A DNA stretch of 64,000 nt from Trichodelitschia bisporula (lineage: Eukaryota; Ascomycota; Dothideomycetes; Phaeotrichales; Phaeotrichaceae): the NCBI GenBank assembly GCA_010356995.1, contig ML996689.1, positions 452,691 through 516,690 of the forward strand. The letters run 5' to 3'. Below the pieces are notes generated by a model. The model was given only the letters and a program-made list of their open reading frames with translations, did not search any database and had not been told where the DNA came from. The position numbers and the translations under genes were made by a program. Positions 56,181-64,000 of the stretch are shown one piece after another. Each line of letters starts with the position of its first letter. Position 1 is the first letter of the stretch.

Positions 56181-59100
56181 ATGCCACCTGCAAAGCGGGT
56201 CCAGACACGGGGCCACTTCTGTGCCTCTTCCGGCCTTTCACCACCTTCCTCACCTGTTGCTGGCGAGACCACCACGCCTGCCCCCATTAGCAGTGTCGGC
56301 TAGACATCATCTTTACCACTTGCCCCTCAGAGAGCCACCAACAGTGGACCAACCCGCCGACTTCGTCATGAAGACTACACAATAAGATGGATATGCGCTC
56401 TCCCGATGGAACTTGCGGCAGCTCAAGAGATGCTAGATGAGGAACATCAGAGTCTCCCTCAGAATGCGGCTGATTCCAACGTCTATGTGCTTGGCCGCCT
56501 CGGTGGACACAATGTCGTAATTGCGTGCCTACCCGTAGGCCAAATGGGAACCAATGCGGCAGCCTCGGTTGCTGCCCAGATGCAGTTGACATTCAACTCT
56601 GTCCGGCTCGGCCTGATGGTGGGCATCGGAGGTGGTGTGCCAAGTACAGCTGATGTACGGCTTGGGGATGTCGTCGTCAGTCAACCGTTCAAGGATCACG
56701 GCGGAGTAGTGCAGTACGACTTCGGCAAGACGACATCAGACAAGTTTGAACGGACTGGATCCCTCAATTCTCCCCCGCAGGTCTTCCTGAAGGCGATGGC
56801 AAGCCTAAAGGCCAATAACCTCCGAGAGAGAGTCGGGTTCTTACACTCTCTTTTGAAGCTCGCCCAGTACCCAAGATTTGCACGGGACAAAGCCGGGCCA
56901 GATGATTTATACCACGATACCTACAATCATGAGGGAGGACCTGACGACTGCCAGAAGTGCCGGAAAGAGTACGTGGTACGACGCCAGCCGCGCGGCGAGG
57001 ATGTTGTTGTCCATTACGGAACCATAGCCTCCGGGAACCAAGTCATGCGGGATGCGACGATAAGAGACAAACTCAGCACGGAGCTTGGAGGCGTACTCTG
57101 CTTTGAGATGGAGGCAGCGGGGCTCATGAACAGTTTTCCGTGCCTTGTTGTGCGGGGAATATGCGACTACTTGGACTCGCATAAGAGCAAGAGCTGGCAG
57201 CCGTACGCGGCGGGGACGGCGGCAGCGTACGCTAAAGAGCTTGTGTTGTTGGTTCCGCCGGCCAAAGTCGAGACACCAGAAGATCCACCCGCGCCGGCAA
57301 TGCTCCTAAACTTGCCCAGGGCCGCAGACACACCATCGAAGCCACACGAGCGGAAAAAAGCGCCTTGCCTGATTGGTACCCGGGTCGAACTTCTCAGAGA
57401 GATCTACGCCTGGGCTTACGGGGAGAACTCGCCAAATATTTTTTGGTTAAGTGGTTTAGCTGGTACCGGCAAGTCCACTGTGGCTCAAACTGTGGCCGCC
57501 GAATGTTTTCAGAAGGGAAGGCTTGGAGCCAGCTTCTTCTTCTCGCGAAGTGGCGCAGATGTCCGGCATGCCGGCAAGTTCGTGACAAGCATCGCAGCGC
57601 AACTTGCAGACAACGTGCCGGGGGCAAAGCGGTCTCTCTACGAAGCACTGAAGGAGCGAGATACCATTACTGAAGAACCTATCCGCAGTCAGTGGCATCA
57701 TCTCATCCTCGGTCCCATGTCGAAGCTCGAAGGCGACACCTCTGCTCCGTACATCCTGGTAATCGATGCCCTTGACGAATGCGAGGGCGAGGACGACATA
57801 TGGGAAATTCTGGATCTCTTTCGGTGGCTGAAGAAAACCCGGCTCCGGCTGTTTTTAACGAGTAGACCTGAAGTGCCAATCCGGTCTCCTTTGTCCGGAA
57901 TGCCAACAAGCGAGCACTTGGACTTTTTGCTCCACAGCATTGAGAAGTCGACTGTTGACAACGATATCCGCTTCTTCCTACGGCACGAGTTCGAAGGTCT
58001 AGCCCGGGGACGCTCTTTTGGGAAAGATTGGCCAGGTGAGCAAGTCATCGACTCTCTTGTCCGGAATGCCAGTGGCCTGTTCATCTGGGCTGAAACCGCA
58101 TGCCGCTTTGTTCGACAAGGAAAAGCATTCGCTCCCGAGAAACTAAGCTTGATCCTCGACCGAAGCCATAGTACTGTGAAAGCGCCAGAGAAGCATCTCG
58201 ACGAGATCTACGCGACTGTTCTTCGCCAATCCTTTACCGACTATGAAGACGATGATGCAGAAAAGCTGCGATCCACATTGAAGGAACTGCTTGGAAGCAT
58301 CGTGATCCTGTTTGATCCGCTTTCCATCCGGTCCTTGAGCAAGCTACTCGGCCAGAATATGGGTCGGGCACTGGATGATCTTCACGCCATTTTGGACATT
58401 CCAAAGGAATCAGGTGACGCACTCCGTTTACATCACCCTTCGTTTCGTGACTTCCTTCTCAATCCAGGGAGAAGCGGGAAAACAGGTATCTGGGTTGATG
58501 AAGAGGAGGCGCATCGAGCCCTTGCCACGAAATGCATACTGGTCATGTCTGACTTCCTTACGCAGGACATGCTTGGAATAGGTCGGCCTGGAGTACTCAA
58601 GACCGAGGTCGACAGTCATGAGGTTGAAGGCTCCCTCCATCCTGAGAAGCAGTATGCATGCCTCTACTGGATACAGCATCTTCATAAGAGTGGATCTCAG
58701 CTCAACGATGACGGTAAAGTTCATCAGTTCCTGAAGAAGCATCTCCTTCATTGGCTTGGGGCGCTTGGATGGATGCAGAAGGTTTCCGAAGGGTTCCATG
58801 CCATCGTGTCTTTGGAGTCCATGATTTCGGTAAGCTGGACGTAAAGCAGAATGGGGATACTTGGCTGATACTTGGCTCAGGCGCAGAGGTGTCCCCGACT
58901 GTCGGGGTTTGTTCATGACATGAAACGATTTGTCCTCTACAACCGGTCAGCCATCGAACTAGCTCCCTTGCAGACATATTGCAGTGCGCTGGTATTTTCC
59001 CCGGCAGCAAGTCTTGTAAAAAGGCAGTTTCAAAGCCAAAAACATCTGTGGATGCCCCGACTACCGCAGGTTAGGGACAACTGGGATGCCTTGCTGGATA

Positions 59101-59415
59101 CGCTCGAGGGCCATTCGGATTCGGTCAGGGCCGTGGCCTTTTCGCCGGACGGCAAGCAGCTGGTGTCGGCATCGGATGACGGGACGGTCAGGCTGTGGGA
59201 CGCCGGCTCGGGAAAGGCGCTGCAGACGCAAGCAGTTGCCAGGTTCCGGATCGGATCCTCCACGTTTCAGAATTGTCGGGGAATGGATGACCATAGGTGC
59301 GGAAAAATGTCTTTGGCTTCCAGTCGAGTATCGCAATCCGCTACATGTCGCTGTTCACGGAAGCAAGGTTGGCTTGGGGTATTCGTCTGGTCGAGTACTG
59401 TGCAATTTCTCTTAA
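56181..59415 (+). CDS. NLR-like protein: PNP/UDP phosphorylase - NACHT - remnant WD40
   Basis: A fungal STAND/NLR-type protein as used in non-self recognition. Domains in order: a nucleoside-phosphorylase-like N-terminus (56370-57270: IRWIALP-like [49 protein letters not shown]); a NACHT ATPase (57360-58450: Walker [10 protein letters not shown], Walker [39 protein letters not shown]); and a winged-helix/linker region. After a GTAAGC..GCGCAG intron (58833-58891, approximate) a single WD40 repeat follows (59092-59220: [33 protein letters not shown]). Beyond it a typical family C-terminus ([20 protein letters not shown]) lies in another frame, so the tail is shifted or reduced. A first exon from the ATG at 56181 ([12 protein letters not shown]) joins only through a very short intron (36 bp), so the 5' end is uncertain. 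Only one WD repeat remains where relatives usually have several. Confidence 0.82.
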
Positions 59416-60423
59416 CCGCCTCCCCACCCACCTCCGTTGCGGTCTTAGCCCTTTATACCTCTTTGAGAGTGAAAGTGGCAAAGGATTACAAATGGGAATG
59501 GTACGGCTTTGAAATCAAGCACTCCATTAGCAGATGGTAACAGTGGCGTACAAAAATGTCGCCAGATCAGTGAAGTAATGGCTTCAATGCAATGGGTATC
59601 TGGAAACATCTGGAATTAACCATTCCTTCAGTCCACAGAGAAGGTATGATGGAATGTAGTGGCTGTGTTCAATGTTTTCCACTCCCAGTTCTTGCGTCGA
59701 GCAGAGCGTTGATGAAGACGGGACCAGGCCCTAGCACAACCTGGTCAAAGCCAGAAAAGGGAGACAGTTGCGTACACCATGTCCTCTCAATAGCCTCCAT
59801 TGATAAAGACCTGAAGCTGTATTAGGATGCTAGGCGGATAATCCTATGTTTGTCATCTGAGACCCTACACAGAGAGCCCGATTCTTGAGCGCCACCAACT
59901 CCACCCGCGCCATCAACTTCACCCGTGTCACCAACCCACTCGCCACCTGCGCCACTGCCTCAGCTCGTCTTCCCTTCCCTCACCACGGTACAACTCCACA
60001 CTTAGCCCCCTAGCCACCCCACTCGGAGAATCGGAGTGCGGGGTAGTGTTGCCTGAGTCACGTTGGGGCCGAGCTGACACTGCGAAGACGGAATATGGGT
60101 CCTAACAGGCGCCCCCGCTTAATTGAGATATGACCCTTCCGATACTCATGATACTTCGCTTGCAGGTCCAACCGGGCCGGTTCTGGAGAGGGGAGCCCGG
60201 CGACAGGCCGAAGACGGGGCGATTTAAGGGAGGCGCTGTGGTTCAATGCGGAGGGCAGGACGAGCACAAGTTACTGCCCATCTAAAATCACTTAGCGCGT
60301 CAGTAATTTCCAATTGAAGGAAATCTGGTGCTGGATTTAGCGGCAAGACGGACGAAAGTATTGGCTAGCAAGGATGACAATGCATAGGTTAGTCCAGATT
60401 GGGCACTTTTCTAATTGAGCTTA
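59416..60423. other. Spacer downstream of the NLR-like gene
   Basis: No gene is supported. Short frames at 59592-59825 have no conserved features. Sequence from about 59880 to 60000 is CCAC-rich. Confidence 0.4.
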
Positions 60424-60542
60424 GGATACGGACACAAGTCAAAGAGAACATCAGCCCCAGTCTGCTCACTGAAGTTAAGCTTTGAACCGGTTGACTAGTA
60501 GTTGCGTAGGTGACCAGCAGCGAATCCCAACTGCTATATGTT
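60424..60542 (+). rRNA. Diverged 5S rRNA copy (pseudogene or variant)
   Basis: The 3' two thirds is clearly 5S: GAAGTTAAGC, then GACTAGTAGTTG, GTAGGTGACC, CAGCGAATCCC and the end GCTATATGTTTT, in the right order and spacing, with T-rich terminator sequence after it (TTTTCTGTCTTTTTT). The first about 30 bases (GGATACGGACACAAGTC..) only loosely follow the 5S head and do not pair well with the 3' end, so the gene is damaged or chimeric at its 5' side. The total length of about 119 is right for 5S. Confidence 0.75.
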
Positions 60543-60544
60543 TT

Positions 60545-61164
60545 CTGTCTTTTTTACACCCCGGAAGCTTGCTGATCGGCTCGTTCAGCGGGAGGAGCTC
60601 CGAAGCTTAATGTAAGCCGACACTCTGGCCGAAGGACCAACCGAAAAAGTCATAGCTGTCCCGTCCGCAAAATCAGCCAGGCGAGGTGGCCATGATAATT
60701 TTTCAGGTGGCCCGTGAAGCTTTCTGCTCAGCCGGCTGATCGAGGGAGATGCTCCGCAGCTTAACGCATGTCCCCTATTCCAACCCAAGAACGCTCTCGC
60801 TCGGAGAGCTAACACTTCTTTTGACAATGATTTTGTTTTTTCGCTAGTTATTAGTTAACCGGCAAGACAGTCCACCACATACGGCCATAGGTCGGAGAAT
60901 GTATCTATGGTCGCGTCCCAATTTGGTAAAACTCTGAATTTGCACTGCCGTCATATATCCTTTGTCATTAGGCTTGGCGAATATCGTCCAATTAAAGTTG
61001 CCATTATTAAGCGCGCGACTACGTAAGGGAATTGTCGATTCTTCTTTTCAACTTCTCAAATTTCCAGGACGACGAATAAGGCGTCCTTAGATGCCTTCGG
61101 TAGGGGCGTTGTTAGATGGTCCTTAGGAGGGCTAGGAGGTAAACTAGTTAATGCTCTGACTTAA
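60545..61164. other. Spacer between 5S copies and the recombinase relic
   Basis: Contains an imperfect duplication: GCTGATCGGCTC..GAGGAGCTCCGAAGCTTAA (about 60571-60611) and GGCTGATCGAGGGAGATGCTCCGCAGCTTAA (about 60734-60765). The second 5S head begins at 60877. No gene is seen. Confidence 0.45.
60877..60894 (+). rRNA. 5S rRNA gene 5' fragment (head only), copy B
   Basis: The same 18 bases as copy A at 54907 (ACATACGGCCATAGGTCG), in the same orientation, 5970 bp to the right. After this point the 5S sequence is not continued. The DUF3435 recombinase frame begins about 270 bp downstream. Confidence 0.6.
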
Positions 61165-62014
61165 ATATCCCCGAAGACCACTGCAGGTTCAGAAGTCAAC
61201 CTGAGCCGAACCCACCATCAATGGAAAGAGTTCTGTGAAGCTGCACGAACCTCCGATATTCCTAATGGAGATGCACTTTTCAGTGACCCTGAAAAGTGTA
61301 TGGCGGAGGCTGACCCTGAGCTGGTTATGTTGTTCCTGAAATGGACTTTGGACACGCGAAAGGGAATCCGAAAAGAGATAACTATTAACGTCTACTATGA
61401 CCGGTGGCACGCCGCTCGAAGACAAATACCGCATCACCGAGTGTGGAGCCTTGAGGACAGGAGGCGTGTCAATTCAGTAAGAGACTCATCTTGATAAACT
61501 CGAAACTAATTTTGTATAGTTCATCTCTTTGGATCTAGCCTCTGAGCATGGACTCAGTAGAGAACGGCAGCCGAAGCCTGTCCTAAGCTTTGCCGATATG
61601 GCCATCCTTCTCAACCACCTTTGGAAATGGGACAGACTGCAGTATACCAACGAGACGTTACGAGTCCAAGTCACCTTGGTTATACTGATTTCGATGGCTA
61701 CGACAACAAGGCCAGCGGCATTGCTAGAGCCGGTGTACGCCAAACAAGGTCATGGGGAACTACCCAAAGTTCTTCGTTATGAGCATGTCAGGGTCTTCTT
61801 AGTCCGCGATTCCGAACGGATGAGACAGAAGCTGGTTCTGGAAATCAAATCTTGTCTTTCACAAAGGATACGAGCGAAATCCCAGATCGTAAGTAACTTC
61901 AGTTTGGCATTTGCATGCTAATAATCTTCTACAAGAACCGCCCACATTCTTACCGAGACAGTGGAGCTCATCTTTGATCCCACAATACCCCTGCTGTTTC
62001 TCGCATTCTGTTAA
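61165..62014 (+). pseudogene. DUF3435 tyrosine recombinase (Starship captain-like), truncated
   Basis: Exons 61165-61476, 61520-61888 and a fragment from 61936, with GTAAGA..TATAG and GTAAGT..ACAAG introns, keep phase across the first join. The protein reads like DUF3435: THHQWKEFCEAAR, DPELVMLFLKWTLDTRKGIR, KEITINVYYDRWHAARRQ, SFADMAILLNHLWKWD, LRVQVTLVILISMATTTRPA, YEHVRVFLVRDSE. The TTTRPAAL stretch corresponds to the family's ATRPGAL box with the first catalytic arginine. The third exon has the expected motif only in a shifted frame (VELIFDPTIPLLFLAFC) and then a stop. The distal catalytic part (HxxR and the nucleophilic tyrosine) is missing. No in-frame ATG precedes 61300, so the 5' end is also incomplete or lies in another exon. 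Captains start Starship elements and move them; this one cannot be active as it stands. Confidence 0.8.
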
Positions 62015-62328
62015 AATGAAGTGTGAACTTGACTGAGTTGCTTGATCGACTAGCAGTGGGAAGTGAGCTGACTATATACCTCGCCAGGAAACGACCCCTC
62101 TCTCCCGGCTCCACTCCAGCCACCCCAGGTTGCCGCCACAAATTCAGCACTCCCACTCAAACCGAGGTGGATGGAAGTGCACCAACAGTGAGCTCCCACT
62201 GCCTCCCATGTCCCGGGATGGAATAAACTCCAAGAGAGACAAAAACAAGAAGGGGTTGGCAGTGTCTGGCCTCATTAAAACCTCAAAAACCAGGTGGGAA
62301 AAACGAGGGAAAAGAATGCCAGAAGCGT
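62015..62328. other. Junction between recombinase and retroelement relics
   Basis: No gene is seen. The stretch 62265-62330 resembles sequence at about 63345-63385 (shared CCTC(A/G)TTAAAACC and GGGAAA), so it is probably flanking sequence of the copia relic. Confidence 0.4.
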
Positions 62329-63060
62329 TTACCCATTGCTTTCCCGCCCAAAGCGACACTCCAGCCCCAAGGCTTTCCTGAAAACCAGAAAGCGATCCTT
62401 TGGCAAGGTATTGGTGAGTCCGTCAGCGATCTGCTCCTTCGTCGAGATGTACCGCATGTCGATGACCCCCTCCGCCTGCTTCTCGCGTACAAAGTGGTGC
62501 TGGATGGCGATGTGCTTCGATCTGGCGTGAAATTGGGGGTTCTTTGCCAGCGAGATGGCGCCTTGGTTGTCTCCGAAGATGACAGTGGCTGCTGGCTCAT
62601 CGTGTTTGAGAAGCTCCTTGAGTAGGTTGCGCAACCAGACAGCTTCCTTTGTTGCTTGCGTCTGCCCCATGTATTCCGCTTCGCATGATGACAACGCAAC
62701 AACACTCTGGCGCTTCGATGACCAGCTCACTGCTCCACTGCCGAGGTTGAAGATGTATCTGGCCGTTGATCGCCTCGTGGATGAATCCCCAGCCCAGTCA
62801 GAGTCGGTGTAACCAGCCAGAGCCTCCAGCGATCCGCGGTACACAAGTTCCACCTCCATGGTGCCCCGAAGGTAGCGAACGATCCTCTTGACCGCCGTTT
62901 CGTGCTGGGGTCCGGGGTTCGCGAGGAAGCGACTGCAGATGGAGACAGCGTATGCGATGTCGGGTCTAGTACCAAGCATGGCGTACATGAGGCAACCGAT
63001 CGCTTTGGCGTACCAGGTCTTGAGGCTCTGAGGGGCCTGGAAGTCATCGGGTGCTGGCAC
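62329..63060 (-). mobile_element. Ty1/copia retrotransposon relic (3' part of pol)
   Basis: A fossil of an LTR retrotransposon of the Ty1/copia family. The part present is the end of the reverse transcriptase domain and the RNase H domain; motifs include IGCLMYAMLGTRPDIAYAVS, YTDSDWAGD, SSCEAEYM and SKHIAIQHHFVRE. Gag, protease, integrase and most of the reverse transcriptase are absent from the window, so it is a fragment. This piece itself is little decayed, suggesting moderate rather than great age. Confidence 0.9.
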
Positions 63061-64000
63061 GATCTGTTAAAAGGGGATGTGTGGTCAATGGAAACTGTTG
63101 AAAGGGTGATGCGTGATCAACAGAAACGTCACTGCATCACAAGTTGGACCGAAGGTCTGTCCATGAACAAGTTGCTTAATTGTCAAAGAGGTGGGGATCC
63201 CGAGTCTACTTATACCCGAGCCCTGTGGCTGAACCTGGGTAAGGCTGAACACAGCCACCGCTTTCCAACACTCCCCCCTCAGACGAAACCCAGTGAAAAG
63301 GCGAGGGGTACGCTCACAAAGACACGAAGCTCCCATATGGACAGACGGCCAGGCCTCGTTAAAACCCTCTGTGAGGGAAAGAGTGCCTGGACTTACACAA
63401 GGAGGGGCGGCAGATAGATCGATCCTCATGGTTCCCTTCTCCCCCTCACCTGGTGCGAGCCCATTCAAGACCCAATGCCTCCCTGAACTGTTCGAAGCGA
63501 TCCTTTGGCAAGGCTTTTGTAATAATAATAACTTGATTACGCCCAGGCTTGTTTTAGCTAGCCGTATGGTCGGGTCTCACCACTTTAGGAGTGGGTTTGA
63601 CCAATTTCTTTGGTTCTACACGGCAAAAACCCTCCCTGGAAGGGTTGAGGAAAAGCCCTGGAAGTCGTCCTTTGGAGAGGAGCATTTGAGCCCCACGCCT
63701 TTAACATATGTTTATCGTCTTTTCTTTGCACCATTCTTGTGTGTCCCAAGCGAGAACTTGGCTGCACGCCGAGAAACTGAGAAACACTCCATATCCCAAT
63801 TAAACCCCAAAAACGCCGAACGCCTACAGCAACGCAGATCCCGTAATTCTAGATCATGTGACCGAAAGAGAGAAGGAGAGGAAGGAAATTGAAGAATACC
63901 AGGTGTTGTCCGGAGGCCGCCAGGGGGGGGGGGGCGGCGGCTCCTCTTTGGGGGAGATCCGGTTCCTGGTAGCAAGTGTGGTGTTGAATCGTTGAATCCG
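63061..64000. mobile_element. Further retroelement-related remains at the right edge
   Basis: A second, shorter Ty1/copia C-terminal relic lies at about 63445-63530 on the minus strand: it matches the last residues of the relic at 62329-63060 around LPKDRF. The stretch 63270-63420 resembles the sequence following that relic, so the two come from related elements. Bases 63540-64000 show no gene; a short G run lies at about 63926-63936. Both relics are fragments. Confidence 0.55.

Noticed and set aside
1-64000. CRISPR array, prokaryotic operons or Shine-Dalgarno sites
   Set aside because: Repeats are not regularly spaced with unique spacers, and all recognised genes are spliced fungal genes.

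Overview
The window is nuclear DNA of a filamentous ascomycete (Pezizomycotina). Genes carry short introns (about 45-65 bp) with GT..AG borders and CTAAC/CTGAC branch points. The families present are ascomycete ones: a VIB-1/XprG-type NDT80 factor, a GPR1/FUN34/YaaH acetate transporter, a DUF7907-like secreted protein, a PNP-NACHT-WD40 NLR-like gene and a DUF3435 tyrosine recombinase. I cannot name the species. Exon borders below were read by eye from reading frame and splice signals.

The left half (about 2-32 kb) is a housekeeping core: a membrane protein with an extracellular tail (2.1-3.1 kb), L-fuconate dehydratase (3.4-4.9), a conserved proline-rich protein (5.7-6.6), a mitochondrial carrier-like membrane protein (9.1-10.1), the AFG1-type mitochondrial ATPase (10.8-12.5), galactose-1-phosphate uridylyltransferase (14.7-16.0), ERG28 (16.1-16.6) divergent from the very-long-chain 3-ketoacyl-CoA reductase IFA38 (17.0-18.1), an initiator tRNA-Met (18.4), an acetate-transporter-family protein (18.5-19.6), an HD-domain 5'-nucleotidase (21.7-22.6) divergent from an augmin HAUS6-like subunit (23.1-25.7), a DUF1330-like protein (25.9-26.7), a small secreted protein (27.9-28.5) and a large low-complexity protein (30.3-32.2). 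Spacers hold degenerate direct repeats, hexanucleotide satellites and long G/C homopolymers.

From about 32.7 kb the sequence becomes gene-poor. It holds a 634-bp fold-back element with a TATA box in each arm, a probably decayed unknown gene (34.1-35.3), roughly 12 kb with no gene I can support, and then a VIB-1/XprG-like transcription factor (47.4-50.4) with several 5' exons.

The right end (54-64 kb) is an accessory, mobile-element compartment. Two 5S rRNA gene 'heads' (54907 and 60877) share the same first 18 bases, and a full-length but diverged 5S copy lies at about 60424-60542. Between the first head and that copy sits an NLR-like gene. About 270 bp after the second head begins a truncated DUF3435 recombinase, the 'captain' family of Starship giant transposons. 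My best candidate for something new is that these are remnants of 5S-targeting Starship-type insertions, one of which carried an NLR. Ty1/copia retrotransposon relics lie at the far right edge.
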